Below, in pieces: positions 1 through 11,256 of a DNA stretch of 64,000 nucleotides. Source of the stretch: Ampelocalamus luodianensis (taxonomy: Eukaryota > Streptophyta > Magnoliopsida > Poales > Poaceae); the NCBI GenBank assembly GCA_036346255.1, contig CM070622.1, positions 18,750,751 to 18,814,750 on the forward strand. The letters are read 5' to 3'. The notes beneath the pieces were generated by a model. It was not told the DNA's origin. It searched no databases and was given only the letters and a program-made list of their open reading frames with translations. Both the position numbers and the translations under genes were made by a program. How positions within the stretch are numbered: the first letter of the stretch is position 1; every line of letters starts with the position of its first letter.

Positions 1-904
1 GGGGGATACGGCTCTCGAGATCACACAAGAAGAGACAGGCTATTTTTTAGACAGGTTTAGGTCTTCTCCGAGAGAATAACAACCCTACTCATGTGTTTTT
101 GTATTGAATGAGATTACAAAGTACAACAAACAACCGAAACTAAGAATATTGTCAATAACTTTTGTAATCCTCCCCTTCTCCCTCTGTCGGCACTGCCCCT
201 TATAAAGCGTTGAAGGGGTGGCAACTGCTGTGCATCAGGAGGCGCCTTGACGGTTACTGAAACCCACATGTTGTTGACGGTTGTTGTCAGTGAGACATCC
301 TCCTTACACGTTCGCCAGGCAGTTATTGTCAGAGACGGAGGAGACACATACGTGCACGTGTTGTATTTGCTACCACGCGTAATTGAGCATGGTGTACAGG
401 GTTCCTAGTTGATACGATAGGGCACACATGTTTGTCTGTGAGACTTATCGACCAAAAGATGGTTGTGATTTTACCTGGTCGTAATAGGCTTTCCGACCAA
501 GGGGTGGTCCTAACCAGAATTGGTTGTAACCTAGCTTGGTCGTGGTAAGCATCTCCGACCAGGTGTATGCTAGAGGGCTATTAGAATACCATTATTTATA
601 ATGAATATTATAGATAAATAACTTTATTAATTGAGGATTATTCAATCCTCGTCAAGTTTGCATTATCTTTTCTATCCATAATCCATAGGCATGAAAGATT
701 ATTGACAATTGACTAGTCAATATTCGGCATTGCCATTTGTCCATATATTTGGCGGATAATGAGTGGTGAATTGTGAAATTCGTTCTTGCAAGTAGTTTTT
801 TTTTTTAAAAAAACTATTGTACATAATGATGGACGGTTATTGATAATATATGCACCTTGTAATAGGTTTGATATTAACGTCAAAGGCCAATGGATGGTAG
901 AATG
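1..904. other. Unassigned AT-rich flank with small inverted motifs
   Basis: No coding region is supported here. Between 449 and 564 the hexamer TGGTCG and its complement CGACCA alternate several times, for example 476-481 against 494-499, so the stretch can form short hairpins. Such motifs are often found near the ends of grass DNA transposons, but no partner end was found. A T-run followed by an A-run at about 798-826 forms another hairpin. Confidence 0.4.
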
Positions 905-1040
905 TGTTAAGGGTATTTGTGATATTCCACTCTTAGTCTAGGATTTACTCTTGTGTGTGTCCTTATACTATGTATTGCACTTTGGGTTGTGTTCAATACA
1001 ACCAACCATTCACATTTGCACTCTTCCTCTCCATCTAACA
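905..1040 (+). repeat. 5' LTR of the small LTR element
   Basis: 136-bp repeat beginning TGTTAAGGG and ending CCATCTAACA, followed directly by the primer-binding site. It matches 2292-2424 over its whole length, with scattered substitutions and small indels. Confidence 0.75.
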
Positions 1041-2291
1041 TGGTGTCATAGTAGGTTCCGAAAACCTAGCTCCGAAATCGTTTCCGCTGCTACTGCCCCG
1101 GGAGGAGCAATCTCCACTCCCGGGGGCGGCCACCTCTTAGTCGTAGTCTTCTACTTAGTAGTAGCAGCAGCCCACAAGGCCACAATCATTGTCTCCACTT
1201 GTGGCTTGTTGTCGCCGGTGTCTCCTGCTTCGGCACCACTGCGACCTTAGCGCTCGTCATCGACAACCGCCTTCTTCTCCGTGGGCAGGCGGGGCCACCT
1301 TCTTCTCCGTCGTTGGGTGTTGCGCCGCCTTCACAGGTGTTCCTGGCCCCACCAAACCTGAGGAAGAAGGTCCGCTGCACCGCCTCGTCACTGGCCCAGA
1401 ATGACGTTGCCATGGCCCAAATCTGGAGTTGTACCGAATGAGGTGCACCAGCGGGGCCTCACCAGAGCTGAGGAAGAAGGCTGCCACTCCTCTGTCTCGT
1501 CCATCGCAGACAGCCGCGTAGAGAGAGGGAGGGAACGGAGAGAGTGGGGATGGGAAAATGGCTGGTTTGGTGTGGCCTTGTTGTGTTGATTATTACTGTT
1601 GGGCATCCGACTACATGCTGTTGTTGCTGCTAGTTTTCCTTTGATTCTTTTCTTTCTTAGTATTGTTGCTTCCGTTGCGTCCATCCAAGTCTGTAACACT
1701 CTATCTTTGAGTTCGTCTAAGCTGTGCGAGTCCACAAATTTCTTGTCAGTTAGCTGATTGCTTTTCTAGCCACAGTGCGTCTTTTGGATTTAGTGTGGCC
1801 CACTCCTTCATTGGCAGCAGCTGCCTCTCTTCTCTCTAAGCTGCTGTAGATCGTAGAAGTTATTATGATACTGCCGCTTCTCTCTGAGCCACCGTTGCGC
1901 TTCTTATGCACTGCGTCGTCGCCCTCTCGGGTTTCGATCTATGCCGCCATACTTTTATCTATTCATCTTCGGCTTGATTTGATAGCTCTCTCCATTTATG
2001 TTGGTTTCATCATCTTCTTCGTCGCGTTGCTGCGGTTGACTTTGCTCCCGCTTGCCTCTACTTTCTCAGCTCTTGCACCTTGTGCTTTATGGGCTGTCGC
2101 ACGTCCCCGGATGGGATGAGATCTATGGAGATCATGTTCGTTCCAACAAGATCTTTTGATATCCGATATATTTTTCAAGAGCTGCACGCTACTGCGACAT
2201 TATCAAGACTCGGAGTTTGGATTTTTCATATTTTTAGTATCAACTCTTTCAAATACAATGCTATTGCATATGCCTTGTATTTAAGGGGTGG

Positions 2292-2424
2292 TGTTATGGG
2301 TATTTGTTGTATTCCACTCCAAGTTTGGATTTACTCTTGTGTGTCATTGTACTATATATTGCCCTTTGGGTTGTGTTCAATACAACCAACTATTCACATT
2401 TGCACTCTCCCCCTCCATCTAACA
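2292..2424 (+). repeat. 3' LTR of the small LTR element
   Basis: 133-bp partner of 905-1040, beginning TGTTATGGG and ending CCATCTAACA, preceded by the polypurine tract. Confidence 0.75.
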
Positions 2425-2905
2425 AAACGGATAGCAGACCACTGCTTTCATGCAACCTTTTTTTGGTAAGGGGAATAGTACTAGGGCATCTTACTATATA
2501 ATATATTGATAAGACTTCCCTTAAATAATAAATAGTGATAAAACAATATTTAAAATGGTTGTTTAAAAAACAGAAAGAAGCAAACATCAGTTCAAACTCT
2601 CTAGCCAGTTTGTTAAGCAAAAAGTTTCTTCCCCTTTGCTCCATAAAGAAGAAGGCTAATATCTTGGGAAATTTTCCAGCACCAATCCTATAGCAATGCA
2701 TACGCATTGTTAAAAATTAGTCAATTACACGATGACCTGTTCAGTGTCCCAGAATATAAACTTTCAATGAAACATTTGGTACAATTGGAGCGACGAAATT
2801 CGAGTAAATTAATTACCCCAATGAACTCCAGTACTATTATACTAGTCCAACTTCTTTGGCCGAAGGGTCATTGAAAGAAGAGAATAGGTGATTCCTCTGT
2901 TCCAG
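2425..2905. other. Probable intron or spacer upstream of a gene remnant
   Basis: AT-rich sequence without a supported exon. If the gene beginning at 2906 has earlier exons, they would lie here or before the LTR element; I could not identify any. An open frame on the - strand (2390-2707) is not convincing as coding. Confidence 0.3.
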
Positions 2906-3395
2906 AATGACATAAAGAGCAAGAATAGTCTGTCGAAGTATGGTCGTACTGTTCATTCGGTCTCTTAAGTATCCAACAGAACCCCTTACGTTTGAAAATA
3001 CAAGCAGACGACCTCCAAAGCAACTTGAAAAAAGAACTTCCCTGAACAATCAGATATTAGTGTAGGTACACCCATGCTTAGCTGGATCTTTACCTTAATT
3101 AACCTTTTCCATGTCTTACTTGTCAGGTGACACATCATCCACTGACTGGGACAAGGCTTGGTCTACGTTTAAGAAGAGAGGGAAGAAGACACTATTTTCA
3201 GAGTTCTCACCAAACAAGTATGTGAGCTGGAACCCACGGCGCAGTGAGTACCCATTGTCCGAAGAGGTTGATCCAATCAAAAGAACTGAGAGGTCTAACT
3301 TGATGTTGTGGACAAGTCCAACATTTACCTTGGTAGGAGCGATTATCATCGTTTTGACATTGCTAATCTATACACTGGTTGTCCCTGCCAAGTAG
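2906..3395 (+). pseudogene. C-terminal exons of a plant protein with a terminal membrane segment (frameshifted)
   Basis: The last exon (3127-3395) follows a pyrimidine tract and CAG. It encodes a basic, Trp- and Tyr-containing stretch (TDWDKAWSTF, SPNKYVSWNP, SEEVDPIKRTE) and then one hydrophobic helix near the C-terminus (TLVGAIIIVLTLLIYTLV) just before the stop. That layout suggests a membrane-anchored, possibly plastid or thylakoid, protein. The preceding exon is probably 2906-3053, between CCTCTGTTCCAG and the donor TAG|GTACAC, which joins the last exon in phase. Within it the frame must change twice, near 2966 (one extra T) and in the A-run near 3030 (one A missing). Either the gene is broken or these are homopolymer sequencing errors. 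The protein family was not identified, and no N-terminal targeting region is visible. Confidence 0.6.
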
Positions 3396-4048
3396 CCTCG
3401 GAAGTGACAGATAGTTGGTGAACTGTATATTTTGTTTGTACTATGCCAACTATAGCATGGCTCTGTATTGCTTCAATATATTCCATTCAAGTAGATCATA
3501 ATAGAGCATCCCTTTCTTTTTAGTGGTTTCCTTCACTTGCGTATCAATTGGTCCTGTTTATTCTTCCATTATAACCAAGAAATATCGGGGTTTGGTAGAA
3601 TAATATGTTGATCAGTATTTAACAATCAGTATCCATGACAGTTCTCCTGATGTGAGTTTTTCATAGTCCTCAGTAACTGCATGTGTGATCATCTAATGCT
3701 AGTTGTATTAATCGGTGATGGGTAGTTTGTAGTGTTGGTGTTGCTTGAGCAAGTTTACATGTGCAAAGCGTCTACTATAACCTGATGGAGCCCACGAGAA
3801 GCACGTTTATCGTCACAGCCAATTTCAAGTGAAAAAAAGACAGCTCATTAGCTTGATATAATAGTAAGCCCTAGATAAACAGGAACCTTTCTTAGATGTA
3901 AAGCAATTTAACTAACCTTATTTCCTTTCCCCTAATTAATTAGCCTTTGTAGCTTATATTGGAGGCATTAGAATGGAGTGTGTCGACATCTTGCAGTTAA
4001 CCGCTTTGATGAAATGCAATTATAAATAAACATGAACAGGGCCATCAC
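3396..4048. other. 3' UTR and spacer between tail-to-tail gene remnants
   Basis: AT-rich DNA after the stop codon at 3395, probably including the 3' untranslated region. The remaining 3' end of the - strand gene at 4049-4550 should also lie here, but I see no exon I can support. Confidence 0.35.
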
Positions 4049-4292
4049 ATGTTGTCTTGAAGACTTGGTCGTTACTTCTTTATATTCAGCATCTTGGATC
4101 AAGTCAAACAAAGGCTTTTTCATCTTTCCCTCCAAGGCTCCAACAATAGGTTTTTTCATCCTTGCTGCCTTGTGGCAGTGTTGGTCTAGTGAAAAGAAAT
4201 CACTTCTGCGCTTAAAGTCTAAACCGGTAAATTTAGCATCCTTTAAGACAATTAATAGATCGTTCAGGAGTTCTAGAATGGGTTTTGTGTAG
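4049..4292 (-). CDS. Internal exon of an unidentified plant gene
   Basis: On the - strand an uninterrupted 81-codon frame runs between an acceptor (TTCATTACAG) and a possible donor (CAT|GTGATG). The peptide looks like a helical cytosolic protein: motifs include ILELLNDLLIVLKDAKF, DFKRRSDFFSLDQ and KPLFDLIQDAEYKEV. Regular leucine spacing and balanced charge support real coding. The + strand is also open here (4032-4292) but gives a less protein-like sequence. The phase does not join simply to the exon at 4425-4550, so an indel or a wrong splice choice is possible. No family was recognised. Confidence 0.45.
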
Positions 4293-4424
4293 CTGTAATG
4301 AACTTTCAGAAAAGATTAAGACAGGCCGCTTACATTTAAACAAAACACAGTCATAAGAGTAAGTTATGAAGACTACTGTAAAAAATTGTTTTTATCTGTT
4401 CCTTTTATCTATTACTTTTGTTAC

Positions 4425-4550
4425 CCTTGCATTTGCCGTTGATTCCAGACACTTCTGAACAGAAAATTTGTCCATCTCGAGAGCGAAGACTTTCCCCAGT
4501 GTGAACAGAAGTGTGGACTTCAGGTCAACTGCTCCCTGGAGTCCTGACGT
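4425..4550 (-). CDS. Upstream exon of the same unidentified gene
   Basis: On the - strand, an acceptor (TTATTTAG) opens a 42-codon frame encoding motifs such as VDLKSTLLFTLGKVFALEM and DKFSVQKCLE, followed by the donor AGG|GTAACA. The style of sequence matches the next exon (4049-4292), which lies 132 bases further on in the same direction. A stop codon just before the acceptor shows the frame begins there. It probably belongs to a host gene cut off by the MULE at 4885, or whose earlier exons lie elsewhere. Confidence 0.45.
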
Positions 4551-4875
4551 CTAAATAATTCTCTTGCAACATCTCTGGTCCATTTGCTGCTGTATTTTAA
4601 TTCGCTGGTTGTGCATTATTGTACATCTTTACCTGCAGATTTGCTTATTTTATGCCTTTGTGTTTGGACAATTGCAATATCCATAGCTAACGGAGATGCA
4701 GACCTACATAATTTTAATACTGATTCTGAAAACTCTGATATCAAAGAATCTCAAATTTCTTCGTCTGCTCATGTCTGGAGCCCATTCCCCCATGGGCATG
4801 GATAGATTGATGCTTAGATTATGTACTCCTGCCATTGGCAAATAAGATGTGTAGACAAGGGCATACTTTTCTATT
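4551..4875. other. Spacer between gene remnant and MULE
   Basis: A + strand frame ends at 4805 with an acidic, Ser/Asn-rich tail that could be a terminal exon, but no supporting acceptor or family was recognised. It is left unassigned. Confidence 0.3.
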
Positions 4876-4884
4876 TCACTCGAG

Positions 4885-5125
4885 GAATTATTATTATTAT
4901 TTAATTTTTTTAAAAATTATTTTAAAGTTAATCTCTCATGAGTTTTATTTTCAATTCTGATCCATTTGATCACGCCATTACATGTGGCATAGCCAAATCA
5001 TACTGTTACGCCACATACCACGCGTGACAAAACATGTCACGCAAGCCCTCGTCTACCCACCGTGCCAGCATGGAGGCTTGCATGGCGGTTTTCACGCCCG
5101 ATCCCATGGCGTGATAAGTATGCCT
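4885..5125 (+). repeat. Left terminal inverted repeat of the MULE
   Basis: AT-rich for the first 60 bases, then rich in GTCACGC/GCGTGAC motifs. It matches the reverse complement of 12960-13198, most clearly over about 75 bases around AAATTATTTTAAAGTTAA. The outer edge abuts the target duplication TCACTCGAG. Confidence 0.85.
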
Positions 5126-6069
5126 TGTCACGCCTTGATATGTGGCGTGACAAGGCCTAATGTGATTCGCTTTTGCATGCGTGATTGCAGTTGGTTTGTA
5201 AATTATGAATCAAGCTCATGGTTGAATTTAGTTCGGACTTGATTTATGGATTTGAAACCTTAGGATTTGGTGGTAATATGGTAACAAAGGGACTTCCTTT
5301 TGAAAGATAAAAAATAATTGAAGGTACGGTGATACATAACACCATGTACATGTAACATTTAACAATTCATAACTTAAAAATAGAGAATCTATCTATGAAC
5401 CAAATGTAACACTATCCTTTTAACTAAGAGTAAATACATATATGGACCAATAATCTTTTTGTGGATTGATAACCTTTGACATTTCAGCGTATATATCCAT
5501 CATAAACACCCGCACAATATTTCCAGGCCGTGTCCCAAAAGGCAGGCACCCAAAAAGACAAATATTAGAACATCGACAACATAGGGCATGACATATATGT
5601 AGGAAGAAAATACAAGGCATGGCATAGAAATGTATTTGGTAGAAGTGATACATACTGCATCTTGGAGAAAATGACTAATATGTGGGTTGTGTGGTACAAC
5701 ATGAGGCACAAATATGGACATATGGTAGATAGTACCGCTGATAAAAGATGCGTAGACATCCTACTGGAATGATAGGTGGTGCTCTTCGTCACTTTGTGGT
5801 CGTAGACCATTTCGTGCCTACTTCTAGAACTCGTTTTTTTTATATTGTTAGATGACTTGCTACGTGAAGAATTGAATGCGAAAAGACGACGAGATTTGAA
5901 GTTACGAATTAAAATAGACCTTATAATAAAGCTGGAAATAACAAGGCACACAGGGTTTGGTTACGTGTATAAGAAACAACATCAAGCACGATGCAACAAA
6001 CCGAAGTACTCCTACGATACATACACGCCTTTTTGGAATGGAAATAAATTCGATCTTCGGGGGACTAGT

Positions 6070-6698
6070 ACGGAATGGCCCAACCTACTGCGTTGACCAG
6101 AGCCATTTTCCTTCCTTGCGAGCTCGGCGTTGAACTCCTCGCCGCCTCTTTGGCCTTGGCCGCCATTTCTCTCTTTTTCTCGCGAGCCTCGCGCTCCCTG
6201 CGCCTGCACGCCTCGAGATGAGCTTTCGTTTGCTCGTGTCCCAACGGCGGTCAGAATAGTCACAGGAGTAGTTGGCGCAACCCCAATAATGCAAGTCCAG
6301 GCTGAGCCGCTGCTTGGACTTGAAGAACTTGCATAGGTCCCTGCACCAATAGAGGGGCGGTGTCTCCCTCTTGGGCGGGTGTTGCGACGAATGCTCGGTT
6401 GGAATGTTCAGGATGGGGTCGCTGCTATGGGGACGTCATTGTGGGGAGGTGACCTCCTGGCACACTCCACTTGTTCGTCCTGGGCCGCAGCAGCCCTTGC
6501 TTGTTTGTCACGAGCCACAGCAGACCTTGCTTGTTCATGGGTCTCATCCCATTGCTTCTTCATCTTGTCCCATTGCTTCTTCTGCATCTTTTCTATCCCG
6601 ATGTGGTGAAGCAAGCTCTGATGTAGTGTTGAGTTTGGTTGTGTAGTGTTCTCTCCCAAATCTCTTTCACCTCCTTTTATAAGCCAGAGGGTTGGCAT
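6070..6698 (-). pseudogene. MULE accessory ORF relic (zinc-finger-like plus charged coil)
   Basis: Read on the - strand across two frames. A Gln/Lys/Ala-rich helix (KMQKKQWDKMKKQWDE) is followed by a Cys-containing segment (PLYWCRDLCKFFKS, then HYWGCANYSCDY) and an Arg/Lys/Glu-rich tail. This resembles, as I remember it, the second protein found next to transposases in some grass DNA transposons, where a CxC-type or GRF-like finger precedes a charged coiled coil. Several cysteines appear lost, and frameshifts split the gene. It lies downstream of, and on the same strand as, the transposase; in maize MuDR the two genes converge. Function unknown. Confidence 0.45.
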
Positions 6699-6723
6699 AT
6701 TGTGGTTAATTTTATGTGAGTAG

Positions 6724-7190
6724 CCTGCGAGGCAGAGTGTTGCCTTGTCTTTTTGAAAAGTTGCTGGCGAGGCAGAGTGTTGTCACGTCTTACTTTGCAG
6801 GGAGTTGTTACATCCTGCTTTGCAGAGTCCTGTCTTTTCGGTTAGAAAAGCTAAGGAGGTAGAGTGTTGTCATGTTGATCTGAAAAGCTAGCGCGGCAGA
6901 GTGTTGTCACGTCTTACTTTGCAAAGTGTTGTTACGTCATGCTTTGCAGAGTCCTTTCTTTCCGGTCTGAAAAGTCGAGGAGTACAGTGTTGTCAAGTCG
7001 ATCTGAAAATATAGCGAGGTAGAGTGTTATCACGTCTTACTTTGTAGGGAGCTATCACGTCCTGCTTTGCATAGTCTTGTCTTTTCGGTCTGAAAAGTTG
7101 AGGATGTAGAGTGTTGTCATATCAATCTGAAAAGCTCGCGAGGTAGACTATTGTCACGTCTTACTTTGTAGAGAGTGACATCATTGTTGC
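6724..7190. repeat. 123-bp minisatellite, about 3.8 copies
   Basis: The phrase GGCAGAGTGTTGTCACGTCT recurs with small changes at 6771, 6895, 7018 and 7142, a step of 123-124 bases. Within each unit a weaker half-repeat built on GAGTGTTGTCA and CTGAAAAG is visible. It lies inside the MULE and shows no coding potential. Confidence 0.85.
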
Positions 7191-7212
7191 AGTTAGTAAA
7201 GAGAGTTGTTGG

Positions 7213-7422
7213 TTAATCGGAACCCTAAAACTCTAAACCTAAACCCTAAAACCCTAAACATAACATAAACGTAAACGTGAACCTAAAACCTAAAACCTAA
7301 CATAAACCTAAACATAAACCTAAACCCTAAAACCCTAACCTAAACCTAAACGTAAACCTGAACCTAAAACCCTAAACCCTAAAACATAAAACCCTAAACC
7401 AAAACCAACCCTAAAACCTAAA
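7213..7422. repeat. Degenerate interstitial telomere-like tract
   Basis: About 210 bases of imperfect CCCTAAA/CCTAAAC units, the plant telomere repeat (CCCTAAA)n in diverged form, embedded in the MULE. Variants include CATAAAC and ACCTAAAA. Confidence 0.85.
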
Positions 7423-7633
7423 ATAACGTATGACATGTTTCAAAGTGGAGACACACAAATTGGGGGAATTCGTGCCTACTCAGTATTTCACAAGTTTTGA
7501 AAGTGAAAGAAAAGATACTAATTCTTGTCGTTAACAAAATTCAGAATAGAAAGATTGAAAAAATAACGTATGACATGTTTCAAAGTGCTCAAAGTGGTTG
7601 AATTTTTCTAGGTACATTATGGATAAATCAAAG

Positions 7634-7866
7634 GGGTTACAAAAACGCTATCGAGCTCTGGTGCTAAGTCCTGTGATGCCATTAGTCCCGGCGTGATAGG
7701 ACGGCTTTGTCACGCTAGTTCCCCTGGTGTGGCCTAACCGTGCTACCACACTAGGTATTTTGCCGTTCTAGTGGGGTTGCAAAAATGCCACCGGGCTCTG
7801 GTGCTAAGTCCTATTACGCCATTAGTCCCGGCGTGACAGGGCCAATTTGTCACGCCAGTTCCCCTC
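7634..7866. repeat. Two-copy direct repeat with TIR-like motifs
   Basis: 7634-7725 and 7774-7866 are about 85% identical and share GGCTCTGGTGCTAAGTCC and GTCACGC(T/C)AGTTCCCCT. The GTCACGCC motif also marks the MULE ends, so this may be a remnant of an internal or nested end. Confidence 0.7.
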
Positions 7867-8139
7867 GTCAGCATGATCGAATAATATATCAGCAAGTCTC
7901 ACCACACCCTCGTCGGCTATGTGATGCGTGCGGTGGTTGTCATCATACTCCGAGAGGAGCAACACGTATTGTGGGTTCTACGGCATCCTACATTACAGGG
8001 AAAGGTTTTCAGTACATACATATGACATACAAAACAATATGTGAAATGCAAATGAAAGTATTGTATACTAAAGAATAACCATTTTCGCGGAACAACAATA
8101 TTAGATACCTCAAGCAGGGGGGACAACACGTGAGCGCCA

Positions 8140-10791
8140 TCACCTTACCTTGCACGGCTGGGAATCCCTACTCATGTGCTTTGCCCTGGTGTGTCCGTGC
8201 TCGTGACACTCCGAGCACCTGTTGGTGCTGCCGGCGTCGTTGAAGTCCCTGAGAGAGTACATGTCCTTACTGCCTTGCTGTGAGAGGTCCATGTCATTAC
8301 AAAGCCTCTTCCTCTTCCTTCGACCGCGTCACTTGTTCATCATTACTGTGTCGAGAATGTATTCCTTCCCCATGCACGGTGGCCAATGCGAGGGATCAAG
8401 GTAAGGCTCGAATTTCTTCTCCCAAGTCCGCATCGTGGCTAGCTTCAAAAATTCTAGCGTAATGAAGGCGTTAGAAAGGTGACTTACACCGCGCATGCGA
8501 TAGGCGGTGATGACGTGAGAGCATGGGACATGTAGCAACGTCAGGACCATGCAAGTATAGTCTCCCGCAGTTAGGTTCATTCTATGATTTTAGCCACCAT
8601 AACGCTCGCCCCCTATCGATGTGCCCCCGGCTGCCCTTACGGTGTATATATGCAAAGTGGGATTGTATTCCTATGCCTCCTAATTGCATGACTCTGACTC
8701 CGCGATAGCAAGGTGCTTGGCAGTAGCCGCACCCCAACGCTAGCCGGCGTTGTACGCATCCCTTGATCGGGTCCACTAATCCATGAAGTACGAGTTGGTC
8801 TTTCAAAATGAGTACTCCAAGATAGCCAATACTGGCATCACACATATGCCCTAAATAATGTTATTGAACACCTCTAAGATATTCGTTGTCATCATCCATA
8901 CCGACACCATCTTCATCGTATGCTTGTGCCCACTTCGTCTTTTGCTGCAAGACCTCGTCCAACTACAAGTTACCCCGTTCGTTGGTTAGTGCCCTCAGCT
9001 CCATCAATTTGACCTCGAATTCTCTCTTCTCCAAACATCCGCACAATAGCTTGAACTTTTTTATGAGATCTTCCCTACTGCATTGCTTAAAGAAATTAGC
9101 TGCTAAATGAAGCATACACCACCTATGCAGCACATCCAGGTGTCCATCAAGTCTACTCTTCACAACATTCAGAATGTCACGGTGCTTGTCCGAGAGGATG
9201 CAAACCTGTCATCCAGGCCCAATGAGGCATAGATGAACTATATCAGGAAACATTCCCAGCTTGCATTGGTCTCACCTTCTATCAATGCGAATGCTAATGG
9301 AATCAGCTGGTCCTCTGCATTAATACCCATAGAGCATCAAGGCACCATAGTACTTCCCAGTTAGGAATGTGGCGTCAACAGATAAGACATGCCTGCAATG
9401 TTTGAAGACATCTATGCATTACCCAAAGGACCAGTACACCCTCCCAAGGACATGTTTCATAACCCCTCCATTGGATTCCATTCGGTTTCCGTGCCAAGGA
9501 TAAAACTCTATGCCCAAATTCTTGGCCTGCATAGTGGTTAGGATTCGAGGAAGCGAGCCATAAGCCTCCTTCCAATCATCCCACAATAACTACATCGCTC
9601 TCTGCTTTGCCCTCTATACTTTCTCGTACTTCACACGGTACTTAACGAACTCGAAGATAACCTCGATGAGGGTGGTGACGATCACATCAGGATCGATAGC
9701 CACAACCACGGTAATACACCTTGCAATGAAATTTGCAATCACCTGGAGGTGCTTCCTAGATACTTGTGTAGTCTCATAAGAGTGAGGCTGCTTCACATTC
9801 GCTATTTTCCATTGCTTGTCCCTTGTTTTGCGCCCCATACCTTCCATCCATACCCCCCTTTCACACCTCACGGTATACCTCTTATTCACATCAAAGTGTT
9901 GCACTATGAACGGAAGATAGTGTCGTACTGAGTATTCTTGCAGCTAAACCTTCATGTCCTCCATGGTTGGAAACAACATGTTCTTTCGTATTATGTCATT
10001 CTCCGGTCCGTAATGTCATTCCTGCTCTTCAACCCATTAGCACAAACCGCGTTATCAGCCATACTGACATCATCAAATGCATGCACCGACAGGGCCTCAC
10101 CTATTACACTACGAAGAACCCAACCTTCCTCTAGGAGAAAAGCGGTGTGGGAGCCTCATTTTCAGTCGAGCTCCATCCTTCGTCGGACTACTTCACGGGT
10201 GGTTCCATCTCGAAACAACTCATCCTCAAGCTCGTTGTTCATTACAGCGTCATTGAAATCAGTCACATGGTCAATAACATGTTGCTGGGAAGATACAGGC
10301 AGATCCTTGTACACTGATAGTGGGGCATAGTTGGTAGGATTGACACTAACGAACTCTTCAGAAGATTGCTCCTCTATTGGGGGGCCTCGCGAAAGATGGA
10401 GAGCAAGGTCTAGTTCCTCTGTGTTGCCATTCACCACATCCAAATAATTTAGCAAATCCTCAACAACGATTGTCCTCTCCACCGCCACCTCCAATAACTG
10501 GACCTGAGATGCGAGCACAATATCCTTGTACATGTTCCAATCATCGGTGGACAAGATTGGCACTAACATGGCGTGCACCTTAGAACTCAGCCCTGCGTCA
10601 TATCGCCCATGCATTCCGACAACGATCCAGGACTCATCCCATCTAAAGGTTGACTTAATCCTAGTCAAAAGAGTTTGAAAATCCAGTGATCCGCGAAACA
10701 AAAGAACAGTCACTTTCATACCACCAAAGTCGACAGAACTACCCGTTTGGCTAATCGGCCCACCAGTAAATACACGTACAACTTTGTCCAT
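8140..10791 (-). pseudogene. MuDR-type MULE transposase, disrupted
   Basis: Transposase that would bind the element ends and cut and join DNA. From the start at 10791 an intact 209-codon N-terminal part (to 10162) is acidic toward its end. A DNA-binding-type region follows (9904-9614; YTVRCERGVWMEG, KQPHSYETTQVSRKH). The catalytic core then appears in fragments: SVDATFLTGKYYGAL near 9345-9388 carries the first Asp, and CILSDKHRDIL near 9170-9215 the second, followed by HRWCMLHLAANFFKQ. A SWIM-type finger (HVPCSHV, near 8500) and a damaged CCHC knuckle (CSECHEHGHTRAKH, last Cys replaced by His, near 8190-8230) follow. Frameshifts and stop codons interrupt it repeatedly, so it cannot make an active enzyme. 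Confidence 0.82.
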
Positions 10792-11256
10792 CTACATCCT
10801 ACAAAATATTACGAAGTCAATACTGCATGCTATATGAACGAAATACCGCAAGTACGAAATATCACAATCAACATTGCACATAACAAAAGTTGTGTTTGAG
10901 TTGACACGTGCTAGAAGTTTGAAGGTACAAACGTATGGATAATTAAAGCTTGTTTCCTCCATGTTGTGTACCGTGATAGTACTTTACTATAGTTACAGTA
11001 ACAAGCATGATGGTTTACAGTTATTATGGAACATTACCTCTTTTTAAATGAAGTTTACGGGTCGTTTCACAACAAATGAGAAAAAGATACTACATAGTAC
11101 TCTGGTTTATGTCAATTTTGAATGAGGGGAAATTGTGATATATAACTCTCATATTTCTTTGGTAGAGACTAACCGTTTATTAAGGTGTGTTAGGCCATAG
11201 TGGACGAATAACACCAAGAAACAATGAGAGGCAAAAAGATTCAAATCCTACACTAC

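Larger units (their letters stand above)
905..2424 (+). mobile_element. Small non-autonomous LTR retrotransposon (TRIM/SMART-like)
   Basis: Two direct copies of a 133-136 bp sequence bound this 1.52-kb element. Each starts TGTTA and ends TAACA. Right after the left copy, at 1041, comes TGGTGTCATAG, close to the initiator-tRNA-Met primer site used by plant copia elements. Right before the right copy lies the purine tract AAGGGGTGG (2283-2291). These are the parts needed for reverse transcription. The 1.25-kb interior has no gag or pol that I can recognise, so the element would depend on enzymes from elsewhere. The flanking 5-mers (900-904 and 2425-2429) do not match clearly. It is slightly longer than classical TRIMs. 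Confidence 0.75.

Noticed and set aside
900..2430. Target duplication around the small LTR element
   Set aside because: Flanks GAATG and AAACG share only some bases; not claimed.
4449..4547. + strand frame with several cysteines (HLESEDFPQCEQKCG)
   Set aside because: The - strand of the same bases gives a longer, better protein-like exon with splice signals at both ends and fits the neighbouring - strand exon.
7213..7422. A chromosome end
   Set aside because: The units are degenerate and both sides continue into MULE sequence.
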